Both the position numbers and the translations under genes were made by a program. The notes below the pieces were generated by a model. The model was given only the letters and a program-made list of their open reading frames with translations, made no database searches and had not been told where the DNA came from. Below are positions 32,692-44,835 of a DNA stretch of 64,000 nt, piece by piece. Origin of the DNA: Chamaecrista fasciculata (lineage: Eukaryota; Streptophyta; Magnoliopsida; Fabales; Fabaceae); contig QANZ01000295.1 of the NCBI GenBank assembly GCA_003254925.1, positions 55,226 through 119,225 of the forward strand. Direction: 5' to 3'. Every line of letters starts with the position of its first letter. The stretch's first letter is position 1.

Positions 32692-34895
32692 GAAATTATA
32701 CGATGTTGATGGAATCTTTCAAACATATATTGATTCAACATCAATTGCATGATGAAGGAATATCATATCATGCATGCATGTTATTAAATGTCCTGTATTT
32801 GCATGCATTAATCATTATTTCAATTATATATATAGGAATTATCTAACATGTGCTCTTAGGGTATATTTTAAGGTTTCTTCTGATTAGTTAATAGGGCATC
32901 TCATATCTTGAAATCTACGAAAATTTATTTAAAAGATAATCTTTAATGTTTAAAAACTCACTTGACCAAAATAAAAGAAAACCTTAACATGTGTCCTAAG
33001 GGCACATGAAAGAAGGACCCATATATATATATATAAATATATATATATATATTTTTTTTCTGATGGTGAAAAGTAACAAGATAGTGATGTTGTGGGAGCC
33101 ATTAATGGAGAGTTCAGCGCAGCCTATAGTATAGATTGTGGCTTGTGCCATCAATGTTAATATATATATAAATATAATTGTGACCACTCTATTCTGTACA
33201 ACACATATGCTATATAGCTAATGACAATAAAATTTACAATAACATATATACACAGTGTTTTGTAGTTTAACTTAACAGGGATCGATGTATATCGTTGTGA
33301 ATAAGATGTATATGATAGAGATTGACATGTATTTTTAACCAATTAATGTAGTTCAATATGGATATATCTTTGATTTGAATTGTAGTACCCAATTCATGAG
33401 AATTGGGATAGAAATATTGAAGTACATGAACAATAACGATGAATATATATATATATACATGTACAGTGATGAATAGTTATATATAGGTGTAAACTCCTGC
33501 CTCTTTGACAATGAAACCTTTTACATTCTTTCACGTCAAACTGAAAGGGATTTCTGAAAATTATACAATCAATAGTAACTACATATTATTCATAAACAAC
33601 ATCGTGCACGCACAGAAATATGACATTTTTTTTTTCATATAAGGTTTTTTAAATCGATCTTATATATAGAATGTAATGAAATTGCTCTACGTTTACAAAG
33701 AAATTATTGATCGATAAGACACGTTGGAAGTATGTGATAAAGTTTATTAGGTCATAAAGTGACTTATTATGAATTATGAAGTTCTACATCATCGAATAAA
33801 TGAGCAATTTTTTTTTTGTTGTTTTTTTTATAAATATCTTGAGCGATGCTATATATGGAGTGAAACAGAGTACTGTGCCATGTCAATGGGCCTAAAATAA
33901 AAGGCCCGGCCCATCCACAGATAATGAATAGAACATTGACACTGGTTCTTTTGGACCAAGTCTTCGCAAATGAATTGACTACTACAATTTTTTGGGCTAA
34001 AAATATGATGGGTTGTTTCTGGATCTTATGATAGGCCCTTGGAGAATTGAAGAAGGACCTTAATGTAAAAATAAAATTTTTGGGGATGAAAATCAATGTG
34101 TTTTTTTAATGGAAATTAAAAGTGGATAGAAATTGGTTAAGGACCGTGAAACTTTTTCGAAATTTGAAGAACTAAAACAGAACAAAAAAATTTGAGGGAC
34201 TAAAACAAAACTTTTAGTAAATTTGAGGGACTAAAATAGAACTTTGACCTATCTTAAACTAAAGGCAAAGATGTATTATTGTTCTTATATTTTATTTTAA
34301 TTTTAATTTTTGTTTTTAAAATTTATTTATTATCAATTTTATCTTTAAAATTTAGAGACCAAATAGTATTAATTTAGTACAAATGTAGGGACCAAAAAGT
34401 ATAAAATTAGTTCAAATTTAGGGACCAAATTATCAATAGGGACCATATAGTTGATAATTAAAATATTTTAGTGATCAAGTCGTATATTTTAATTATTCAA
34501 GGACTGATTAATTGACTCAGTATAAAATCAATGATCAAATAATAGGTTTTATTTTTTTTTTTAATATTACAAAAAAAAAATTATGATCTTACAAAATTGT
34601 AATCCGATCATCCAATTCGATCTATTTGGTACCTCTTCTGATCTTTGACAAGATCTTGATCTTGATTACCTTGTGCGCCTCCTACTATTCCCATATGATA
34701 TGAGACCAATTTTAAAACTCATTATAAAGATATAGAATTTATTTTGCAACGTTATACAAATATATAAGATCAAATTTGCAATGTCATACAAAGATATGAG
34801 ATCAAATTTAACACTAAATTAAAATTGTAGGACTAAAGTTGCAACTTTTTTTTTTATCAATGAGATGCATTATATGAACCCTATGGTAGCATTAG
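32692..34895. other. No gene seen; unpaired foldback arms
   Basis: 34020-34250 is a lone arm of the GGCCAAAG family ('gagggactaaaatagaactttgacc'), and 34290-34530 is a loose foldback related to 9361-9710. (TA)n runs at 33018-33050 and elsewhere. The frames on the minus strand here have no domain. Confidence 0.55.
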
Positions 34896-35207
34896 TCACT
34901 CATCATTCATGGAGGAATAAGCTCGTCAACATATATCAACTTTCATCCAACAAAATTCAATTTTAATTATATACAATCAAATAATCCAAAATGAATAATC
35001 ATCTTTCATGAAGAAATAAGCTTGTAACTTGTCAACATATATCAACTTCCATCCTACAATATCCAATTTTAATTATATACAATCAAATAATCCAAAATGA
35101 ACACTCATCATTCATAAAGGAATAAGTTTATAATTTGTCAACATATATCAACTTTCATCCAACATTATTCAATTTCAATCATATATAATCAAATAATTCA
35201 AAATAAG
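34896..35207. repeat. Tandem repeat, three units of about 106 bp
   Basis: Units end at about 34995, 35101 and 35207. Shared words are 'gtcaacatatatcaact', 'ccaattttaattatatacaa' and 'tcaaataatccaaaatgaa'. Units two and three are the same length; unit one is about 6 bases shorter. No coding frame. Confidence 0.8.
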
Positions 35208-35693
35208 CATATCCTTTAAAATTGAAATTCATTCATTCACAACCATTACATCTAGCGTACTAAAATACTTATTCTAAATGGAATTAAATTGAGATATGAG
35301 TTGACTAAAAATTTAGTTTTTTAGCCCATTTCATCAAAGTTTACCTTATCAGACGTCTAGTTAGCTCGTCACGTCAAATTTGTTAAAATAGAACTAATGA
35401 TATAATATTTTACAAAATTATGAGGCTAAAGTTATACTTTAGCCTTCTCTTTTTATTGTTACCTGCCCAATTTCTGAAACTTTGCATTGGTTAATTCGAA
35501 CTTGATTTATGTTACATAAGTGACTAGTCTTCTAATAAGAATAATCAAATTCACAATGAGCTAGCCTATTTAATTAACATTTTTTTAACTATATAATACT
35601 CAATTATCCATTTTTGAGCCGTGGACTAAACGCATCGATATAGATTATATTGATCTATCTAACTAATAGACTTGATTAATTATCATTATGTAA

Positions 35694-36615
35694 GGCTCCG
35701 TTCGTTTGCGCTTATAATAAAATCTGCTCTGATTATAATCAGAGTATGATTATAATCAAAATTGATTATTTGTGTATTGGTGTTTGGATGAAAGTTGATT
35801 ATTTGGTGTGAAATTATTGAAATAGGTATGTAATGATTGTGGTTGGTAGATAGAAGGGTAAGGAAATTGATAAATTGTATAGGGGTAGAAATGGAAGAAA
35901 AAGTAGGAAAAAGTAAGATGTGATTTTATTATAATCAAAGTGTGTTTGGATGTGATTGTTGCTTTTGAAAAAAATCAGATTTTGTCATTGTTTGCCTTGG
36001 GAATCGTGAAAATATGATTATAATCATAAACAACGTGTGAGGTGCTTATTTGGTTTGGTCGACCATTCTATTTTTGCCTGCAAAATGGTGGACCAAAAGG
36101 ACTAAAGTGTAGTAATCAGGTCCCGACATTCGGTGGACTATCAAAAAAATGGTCCACCGTTTGGCACAAGATGAGAGAGAATGTAAAAAAGAACTTCGGA
36201 CCCGAAAAAAATTTCAATGTGACTCATTTCAGGTATTTGGTCAACCATTTTTTGCATCGGTGGACTGAACATGCATTGGCCTGATAGCATTCTCAGGTTG
36301 AAATTCGGTCGACCATTTTTTACATCAGTGGATCGAACGTTGGGCCTGATATCATTCTCAAGTTGATATTCGGTCCACCATTGACAGAATTGGTCGACCA
36401 TTTCAGGTAAATTACTATTTTAGCCTTGTGATGTGTGATTGAATGTACTAGAGTATAAGTAATTATAAGTATATATATAGGGGTATAAGTGTAATTGAGT
36501 GTGTTTGATTATAAAAAAATCAAGATTATAATTTGATCAGAAAAAAACACAAACAAACATGCTTATTACGATTATAATTAGAACAGATTATAATCAGAGT
36601 GCAACCGAACCCGCC
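35694..36615. mobile_element. Non-autonomous PIF/Harbinger element (Tourist-like), second family
   Basis: The ends GGCTCCGTTCGTTTGCGC and, complemented, GGCGGGTTCGGTTGCACT pair, with subterminal repeats of 'gattataatc' on both sides. TAA stands on both outer sides (35691-35693, 36616-36618), the Harbinger duplication. Much of the interior resembles the right subterminal region of the 8.2-kb element in its phrasing ('gtattggtgtttggatg', 'ataggggtagaaatgg') but the termini differ. No protein coded. Confidence 0.8.
36237..36412. repeat. Three degenerate 65-68-bp units with GTCGACC / GTCCACC
   Basis: Units start at about 36237, 36305 and 36370 and share 'ggtcgaccatttttt', 'catcggtggac' and 'ggcctgatagcattctca'. 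Related words (GGTCGACC at 36057, 'ggtggaccaaaagg', 'ggtccaccg') begin at 36055. The block is GC-richer than the rest of the Harbinger MITE that holds it, so it may be an insertion or an internal expansion. Confidence 0.6.
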
Positions 36616-36977
36616 TAACCCTATATCCATATGCATATATCATAAACGTGGTCGAGGCTATAAGCAGCATAGACGTCTAATCCTATATACATATACTAGT
36701 GACATATTATTTTAAAATTTATAACTATAATAGATATAAAATTATTATAAAACTAAATTTATTATTTTTATTATATACTAAAATTCTAGAAAATAAAGTA
36801 TGATAAATTATGTAAACTTTTATTGTAATTTTCTACTATCTTTATTTTATTTTTAAACTAAAATAATAAAATGATAAAAAAAACCATTTAACTTTATTTC
36901 ACTATTATTAAATTTTCTTTTGCATATTTTATGTGAGATATTATTTTATCGCATAATTTAAAAGACTATTTATTATA

Positions 36978-37377
36978 AGTCAACGTTTTAATTTGGTCTC
37001 ATATTTTTCGTTTAATTCTCAATTTGGTCATGTTTTTTTTTGTTACGCTTTCGATCTCATATTTTTTGGTCAAGTTTAAATTTGGTCATATAACTTTTTC
37101 TGTTGCAAATTTGGTCTCATATCTTTACGTCAATTGCATAATTGATTCTATATCTTTGGGTCAAGTGCAGAAGTGGTCCTATATCTTTACAAAATGATCA
37201 ACTAACGGTTGATTCTTTTGCAAAGATATGAGACCAATTCTGCGACCAGACTAAAAGATATGAGACTAAATTGGGATCTTTTATAAAGATATGAGACTAA
37301 ACGTGCAACAAAAAAAGATATAGGACCAAATTAGGAACTTAACAAAAGATATGAGATCAAATTTTCACTTTGACCTC
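36978..37377. mobile_element. Foldback MITE, same group as 5071-5511
   Basis: The left arm ('aatttggtctcatatttttcg') and the right arm ('aaaagatatgagatcaaatt') are inverted, with end sequences AGTCAACG and, complemented, GGTCAAAG. No target duplication remains. Confidence 0.6.
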
Positions 37378-38116
37378 ATAAATATTATATATTTTACATT
37401 TTTTAAAAGTAAAAAATATATAAAAATATAAATATTACCTTAAAATTTTACAAGTCAAGGGAGTGATTCAGAATCCTAAGTCCTTATATAGCTTTAACAG
37501 AAATTACACATTTACAATAACATTAATAAAAGGAGAAAAAAAAACCCTAAATGCAAAGTAAAAAATCTGTCTTTTAAGAGATCCATTGATAAAAAGTCAA
37601 CATAATTTATAATTATATTTGAAATTTCCCCAAATTTCTCTCTTTGGGCTTTGATTACATGTCAGTAGTTTCATATCAAAGCTGAGTTAGTTTGGTGTAG
37701 AAATTTTTTTCCCATCTTAAACTTGCAGAATCTTCCTTATTAAATCATAATTTTGAGATAAACAGAAAGAAAAATATTACTGATTTATTAATCATGTTTG
37801 TTTGTATAGCTAGAAATTTCTTGTAATAATTGTTTTAGGGTAGGTGGTCCTTACAAGAGGAAGAACAATCAATTATCTTTGGTCAGTGAACAGTTGTGGG
37901 ATGTTAATGCCCTTAGAGCAATTTCGAAGAAAACAAACCTTGAATAAAGTGACCCTTGATTGGATGCCATTGCTTTATCATAGATACATCCCCATCATAA
38001 TCTGCTTTTAACACAAGCTCCATAAATATTGAACAGTTCACAAAAAAGTGATATAAATAAATAAATTACAGGATAATGAAAGTTATAAGATATATAACAG
38101 CTCTAAGTACACAAGT
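37378..38116. other. No gene seen
   Basis: AT-rich spacer between a foldback MITE and the small Harbinger derivative. No supported feature. Confidence 0.55.
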
Positions 38117-38119
38117 TCA

Positions 38120-39449
38120 GGGTCTGTTTGGGAGCAATATGATTTTAATCCAAGTTCAACTAAATGGATGGGATGAGATTATTTTTTAATTGGATGAAAT
38201 GAGATGATGTATTGGTGTTTGGGTGATTTTAGAGAAAATGATGTTAAATAGGGTGTGAAATTATATAAAAGGGTATGTAATGATTGGGGTTGGTATAAAT
38301 AAGTTTATGGATTTTTGTAATTTGTATAGGGGTAGAAATGGTAGGAAATAATGAGATGAGATGGAGGTAATAAGATGAGATGATAGGTGTTTGGTTGTGT
38401 TTTGATTGGAATAATATTGAGATGAGATGATATTGAAAAGTGTGATATTGTATTGGAAAGCGTGAGGATGAGAAAATTTTGGATGAAGGGTTAGAGGTCA
38501 ATCCAAGTGGATGAGATGATGGGCCAAAATGAAAATAATATTGGAATTATTTTTAAGAATACAATTTGGTCCNTAGAGAAAGTATTCTTTGGGAACAATA
38601 CGTAGCTCTAAACAAGCCATATTCAATAGTTGGGACCAAAATGAAACATTTTGCAAATATTTAGGAGCAATTTGAATATTTTGAAATATAATGGACCAAA
38701 ATGAATATTAAGGCATACATTTAGGACTAAATTGACCCTTTAACCCTATATTTTTCCATCCTGTACATACACGTGGGTCATTTTGTATTTTTTCCATTCA
38801 ATACATTATCGTTATTAGATTTAGAAGTCCTTTAATTTGACAAAAAAATATAGATAGAACCATTGTCTACATATATAGAACATATCCAAACTCAGAATAA
38901 CCGAAAACCGAAGAAAATACAATATCTCATATTGTCTTATTTTATGCTCATTTCATTAATTTTCTATCATTCCTCGATAAAAAATATTGTAAAATTTTTG
39001 TTTAATTAAATTAATATAAATTATATATATATATATATATATAAGAGTGTGTGTGGGGTGTGTGAAAGAGAGAGAGGTGGATGTGTGTGTGAGAGAGAGA
39101 AAGAGAAAAAGTGTGTGAGTGGAAAAAGAGAAAAAAAAATGATGAGAAGTGATAGATAGAGAGAGAAAATTATAAGTGTAATAAATGAGGGTATGTAAAA
39201 TTACTATTTTGTCTAGTTTTTTTTTTTATTTGTATTAAAGTATTGGTAATTATAGGTGTATAAGTAGGGATAGATTAGTAATTGTAAGAGAAAATGAGAT
39301 GATTTTATGAATGAGATGATGATGTGGATGAGATGAGATGAGATGGAGGTTCCAAAAAAAACACCTAACCATTACTGTTCATCCAATCCTAATATGAGAT
39401 GATGATTGAATAAGATGAGATCAAGATGATGCTCTTCCCAAGCTGGCCC
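38120..39449. mobile_element. Deletion derivative of the 8.2-kb Harbinger element, opposite orientation
   Basis: It starts GGGTCTGTTTGGGAGCAATA and ends, complemented, GGGCCAGCTTGGGAAGAGCA. TCA stands on both outer sides (38117-38119, 39450-39452). The first about 750 bases are the inverted counterpart of the last about 890 bases of the large element, and the last about 230 bases match the inverted first 230 bases of it ('tcattcaatcatcatctcat', 'aggattggatgaacagta'). The 7 kb between, with both genes, is missing. (GT)n/(GA)n tracts lie at 39020-39170 and an undetermined base at about 38573. Confidence 0.88.
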
Positions 39450-39452
39450 TCA

Positions 39453-40409
39453 GTGTACAGAGATTTTCTTTTATTCTTGAAGTGCTCAAATATTGTTTAG
39501 TGTTTTCTCTGCTGTGGGCATTAATGATTATTTTTTTTTGTTGGTTTGTAAGATATAAGGTTATTTTATACCTGAAGTCAGATTCGAAATATTGACCTTT
39601 TGGTTAAAGGTAAATGAATTGCTATCACTGGATTACATTCCTTGGATTAATAGTGTTCTAAGTTACACTTTAGCAATGAAATTTCTCATAGAGCTTCCCC
39701 AATAAATACAGCTGCATTCTAAATGTTATTTTGATCTTCAAGAAATGGTGAGATTAATAATTTGATACTCTAAATGCTTTATTATCACTTAAGTTTTTGA
39801 GAATATGATTTTGTACAATATATAGTTTTACCCTTTCTAAGGTGCTAAAGTAAGCAACTACAACTTTATGAGTACTCAATATAATAAAGTCGTACTAAAA
39901 GTTTATGAACTTTCAAATGTGTAAATGTAAGAATTTGTGTTTTATATAAACAAGGTGAAATCTTTGATGTCCCAGAAATATATATTTGCTCACTCAATGC
40001 ATATTTATCTACCATTGGATTGATTCTGCTTTGGATACATGATAAACATGCCAACTAATTATGGTACAGATTATCACAATGGTCACTGCTAAGGCAATCA
40101 ACTTGTCAGCAAAATAACAAACTAAAAAGATCATCAATACTTGTGTTTGAAAAGTTACAAAAAAAGCTAACAAAAGTTGATCTAGTAAAGAGACAGCTCC
40201 TCATATTCCATAAAGAGACATCTGTAAGTAGCGTTATAAACGCTCATTGAGTCTGGACACATGCCCTAACCTCAGTGAGTTCTGGAACCTAAGTCGTTTA
40301 AACTTTTTTACACCAAAAAAAGCTACAAAAGAAATGCAGGCTATTGTAACATCTAAAAGGTTAAAACTGAAATCCCAAGTTGAACTCTTGTTTTGATCAA
40401 AGACCTATA
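39453..40409. other. Downstream flank of the PII-2-like gene, no gene seen
   Basis: AT-rich. The last few hundred bases before 40410 may include the 3' untranslated region of the minus-strand LRR gene. No frame with a domain. Confidence 0.5.
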
Positions 40410-42407
40410 TCAAAGGTTAACTAGCAAAAGACCCATCATCATGCATGACTCTACCAGAAAAGTAAACCAGAATCCTTCAGAAGCAAACCTTGAAAATCCC
40501 AGAGAGGTCATCATCAAATGTGAAGTCTGATTTACATCCCCATTAAGAAGCTTCATTTGTGTATTATCAATTTCTAGCAATTTGACCTCTTTCTGGCATG
40601 GTTTTACCCCAAAAGGAACATGTCTTTCGGATATTTCTCCATCATGGTAATAGCAAAGGTTAGGGTTGTCCCATGCCCCAAAGCGTCTACCCATTCTAAC
40701 ATAAAACTGTTCTGAGAAATTAAGGTCACCTGTCAGATTGTTTCCACTGAGGTACAGTGCAGTGAGACAAGGAAGAGATGATAGCTTTGGTGAAAGCCTT
40801 CCTGTGAGGTTGTTGTTACTAAGGCCCAAGAATCTCAATCTCTTTAACTCCGAAATGGACTCTGGAATCTCCCCTGTCAAGCCCATATTAGATAGCTCCA
40901 AAATGGCTAAGTTTTGAAGGTTTTCCCACTTTAGGCTTCTGATGTTTCCACCTATCAGATTGTTGGATAAGGCCATTTCTTCTAAGGAATACATCTCTTG
41001 AATAGACCAAACCAACCCACCTGAAAATCTGTTGTTTCTTAAGTCCATAAGGGTCAGATTCTTAAGATAAGCAAACCCATTTGGCAGATTTCCTTCTAAA
41101 TGATTGTTGCTTACATCAAGCTTCAATAAGGAAGTTAAGCTTCCAAGAGTAGAAGGTAAAGGTCCAGATAGTGAATTTCCACTTAAATCCAAGATTAGTA
41201 AGTCACTTAAACCTCCAAACATATCTGGAATATGCCCATTGAAAGAGTTTCCAGCAAGGACAAGCCTCTTGAGTTTTTTAAGATTGCCAATCTCTGGTGG
41301 AATTTCACCTCTCAATCCATTTCCGAGTAAAACCAGAGATTGCAGGTTCTTAAGAACACCAAAACTAGAAGGGATTTTTCCAATGAGACCCGGATTCGAT
41401 CGAAACTCCAACAATTCGAGGCTTCCAGAAAGTTTCTCCCAATTTCCACTAGGGATGATAGTACTAACTGGATGCTGCTTTTGGTTTGATAAAAAGCAGT
41501 TGAAAAACGATAGAGCTTCTAGGTGCTTAAACTCAAACAATTGTGGTCTAAATTCCAAATTCTCAGCACAAGATAGAGAGTTTTCATGAATGGGTCCGAT
41601 GTTCAAGGCAGTTACATACCAAAACCCATTGAACAGATCACAAGAGACACCCTGCAGTAAATATACAGCAAGAAAATTATGGTTATACACAAGTAAATCA
41701 GTGTTTTCTGGTGATATTAACTTCTATATTGTAATAGGCTGGGATGCGAAGCTAAACAGTGATACCAAGTAACTTTTTTTGTTTCTTTGGCTTGCAGCAG
41801 AGTGCAAAATGCTAAAATTCATGAGATAATTTATTTCTAAAAGTAACATTAATACATAGGAAGTGTTTAACATAATTGTGAAGTCATTATGTTAAAATAG
41901 TCAAAATGATGAACTAAAGTACTAAACTACTAAACTACATCAGATTTTTCCTTCTTATCTTTTCTGAATTCCATCATCATGATCAACAGACAATTAGCTG
42001 CTATATGAAATTTCAATATCAGACAGAGATGTGTATGTGATGTTCAATCAAGCCTAATTCCTAGCTATCACAGTAAAAGAGCTAATGATTGAATTATACA
42101 TAGAGCTTTTTGCAGTTTGATAGTACAGATAGGCACATGGGTAATATATATATATATATATATATAGAAATTGAAGTACCTGAATAGGAGTCCAGCCACA
42201 AGGATCTGGATAGAGATCTGGGCCATTCCACCAATTACCAACAAAGCCTTGAATGGTGGAGTAAAGAGCTTCTTTCTCATTTTTCTCCATTGGAGCTACA
42301 TCAAGCTCTACTTGCCCAGAAGAAAAGCAAGCACAACCCAGATAGAGAATAAGCAGAGGAAGAAGAATATTCCCATGTCCAGAAAAAATAGCCTTGATGC
42401 ATTTCAT
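40410..42407 (-). CDS. PII-2: LRR protein similar to PIRIFORMOSPORA INDICA-INSENSITIVE PROTEIN 2
   Basis: Two exons, 42180-42407 and 40410-41651, with a GT...AG intron of 528 bp in phase 0, give 489 residues. A signal peptide (hydrophobic LLPLLILYLGCACFSSG) is followed by the N-terminal cap with NWWNGPDLYPDPCGWTPIQ, then about nine or ten plant-type leucine-rich repeats (repeated IPxxxGxLxxLxxLxLxxN pattern, such as LDLSGNSLSGPLPSTLGSL), a cysteine-containing cap and a hydrophobic C-terminal tail. There is no kinase domain. Layout and length match the PII-2 subfamily; the Arabidopsis founder is needed for the growth response to the root endophyte Piriformospora indica, and the protein is at the cell surface. 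The Met at 42407 was chosen because the residues before it are not signal-like and the upstream frame has no ATG. It looks intact and functional. The exact orthologue is not proved. Confidence 0.93.
41652..42179 (-). other. Intron of the PII-2-like gene
   Basis: Donor CAG/GTACTT and acceptor TTTACTGCAG/GG on the minus strand. It falls between the N-terminal cap and the LRR region (after ...GWTPIQ), and a (TA)n tract lies close to the donor. Confidence 0.85.
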
Positions 42408-43060
42408 GATGTTAAGATTCAAGGTAAGAAGAATATAGAGATTCAAGATGAATGGAAAAATGAAATTATGGCCAAAGAGGATTTCATGGTTAATGCATAA
42501 GATATCTTCACATGGGTATTTCTCTTTCTGGAGACACAGGAAAGGAACAGACAGAAGAACAAAGGATGAAACAGGAGACTCAATCCCTCCAAATAGAAGT
42601 GACGATCAAGATAACACCAATACAAACATATATGGGTCCCAACAGAAAACTACATACTAATATGGTTTTTTTGATAACCAGATAGATAGCATTAAAAAAA
42701 GGAAAAGAAAAAGAAGAGAGAACAAGATCCTAATTTCTTGCTCAAAACTGAATAGAAAACAAGAGGGAACCCCAAAAGAAGATTACAATAATACCAAACC
42801 TCTTTTGCTTTTCTTCCTCCTTGTGTTTATGGAAAAGCTAAGAAACAAAACATATATATATATATGTCTATATAGTAATAGCAGGCAGCAGAACACAAAA
42901 TTAAAGCGCAGTTCTCGAAGCCTTGCCAAGTCTTAATAATAATAATAATAGTAATGACTCTAATAAGTCCAGTGAAGCAGAAACTGAGAGGCCTATGAAA
43001 ACGAAAGCGAAAGCTAGGGCTTGTACTCTTCTATATATATACATACATACATAAATACAA
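42408..43060 (-). promoter_or_regulatory. Leader and promoter region of the PII-2-like gene
   Basis: On the minus strand a TATA-type run (GTATATATATAG, about 43033-43045) lies some 630 bases before the start codon, preceded by a GA/AG-rich and purine-rich region. A leader of about 600 nt, possibly with an intron, is implied but no splice sites are certain. Inference from position. Confidence 0.3.
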
Positions 43061-44040
43061 CCCTGCTCTGAAATTTGCACAAACCCCTTTTGAGAAAAGA
43101 GAAAAGATGAGAAATTGGATGATATAATTGGGGAAAATGATGATCAGACTTAGTCACAAGTTTAGCAGTGAACCAAAGGGGTTTGGTAGTTGAAGGGAAT
43201 AATGGTTGCAGAAGGGAAGGTTAAAGTGGAAAATGAAGGGGTTTTTAGGGTATGGAATTGGAACTGGAAGGGGATGGATGGATATTGCTGAAGAGTAAGA
43301 GGGGACCATTGTCCATGCAATTGAAGTGGTGCATGTTAGTGCATGCAAGACAAATCAAATAAAGATTTACTTTTTTTTTTCTTTTCTTTTTTTGCTTTCT
43401 TTGGGTCTGATTTTGTTAGGTTGTGTACTTTTGTGGTGATGGGTTTTTAACAGTTCTCTGAAATTACAGCAAGAAAAAAGGACAACAGAGAGAGAGAGAG
43501 AGAGAAAGCAAACAGACACTGTGGCATTGAAAGGTAAAGATAACCATATTGCTTGATTGCAGTTGCCTTATAGAGCTGGACCATTTTTATTTTATTTTTT
43601 TACTTTGGAAAAAACCTCACAATGTTGTTTGGATTGAATTGGATTGGACCCAATGGTTCTTTTGGTGTTTTAGAATATAGTTAATTAGCCAACATGTTAA
43701 CTAATGGATTATGATAAAGTTAGGCCAGAATACTTGGAATAAAATTTATCTAAAGTTTTTTATATCTTGTTATAAAGTTTTTCAATTAACATTTTAAAAT
43801 TCAGGACTCATTGTAATTAGTATCTTTAAGAAGTGAGATGTACGCAATGATAGGATGTCCATAGATGAATTAAATTGTAACAAGACATTAATTTTTTAGA
43901 ACTATGTCAGGCATTTTAAGAAAATTAAAGACTAAAATGACAATGTTCTTATTATCTAGGGACTAAATATTAGTTTATCTAAAAAATAATATATAAGTTT
44001 TTTAAAAATTTAACAATCCTAAAAAGTATAATTAGTTAAA
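43061..44040. other. No gene seen
   Basis: It holds a (GA)n tract at 43488-43504 and, from about 43880 to 43985, an arm of a diverged foldback repeat. No supported coding frame. Confidence 0.5.
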
Positions 44041-44633
44041 AACCAAAATCCTATTTTGGTCCTTAATATTTTTTTTGTTCTACTTTGATCCTTAATATTT
44101 CTCAAAAGTTCTACTTTCGTCCCTAACTACTAAATATGGTAATTTCAAGTTCAAATGTTACGAAATTTGAACTATGGATTACCTCTTGATGAATTATTTC
44201 TCTACCCAATTAGAACCATTAACAAACATGGTGATATCGGGCCTGAAATCAAATCCAAAAGTGGGTCACTCATATTATGAATTGGTCATATCTCTCTCGT
44301 TTCAACTTCGGATGCGATGAAATCGAAGTTACGAGTTATCCTTGAAAATTTTTTCTTTGCCAAGTTGGGGTTATTGGTAAACGAATTTAGTGGTTTGAAA
44401 ATTAGTATAAATGTTTTGACCAAACACACATTTGAAATATTATTTATCTTGTTTGCTAACTGCTCTAACTAACACGTATCACTGATTTCATCACATTTGA
44501 ACTTGAAATGAGAGATGTATGACCACAATCAGTAGTTAGAGACCAATTGTGGAATTTAGTAAAGGCCTTAATGAAACTTTTGGAGAAGTTTAAGGACCAT
44601 AACATAATAAAAGACCAAAATGGAACTTAAGAT
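44041..44633. mobile_element. Foldback element related to the GGCCAAAG Mutator-like family
   Basis: The left arm AACCAAAATCCTATTTTGGT and the right arm 'gaccaaaatggaacttaag' are diverged versions of the ends of the 16331-17400 element. The interior contains the 'gaacttgaaatgagagatg' segment also present in the 21.6-kb element. No 9-bp duplication survives. Confidence 0.55.
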
Positions 44634-44835
44634 AAATATTAGGGGAGCAATTTGGTATATGGATTATTTGTTTTAATTCCGAAAATCATACTCTTGAGAA
44701 TGTGATTCCCATAAATTTAAAAAAAAAAATCTTTAGATGAGTTAAAATATTCTTAAAATTGTTTTATGATATTTTGAGTATAATTGTTTTTCAAGTTGAA
44801 ATAAACTAACAACTAGATTTGTCATTATATTTTAA

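Noticed and set aside
32346-38501. Pair of similar frames rich in Ile, Ser and His (32346-32564 and 38244-38501)
   Set aside because: Not genes: they are the matching subterminal 'catctcatc' regions of the two related Harbinger elements.
41104-41589. 161-residue plus-strand frame
   Set aside because: Antisense shadow of the LRR repeats of the PII-2-like gene.
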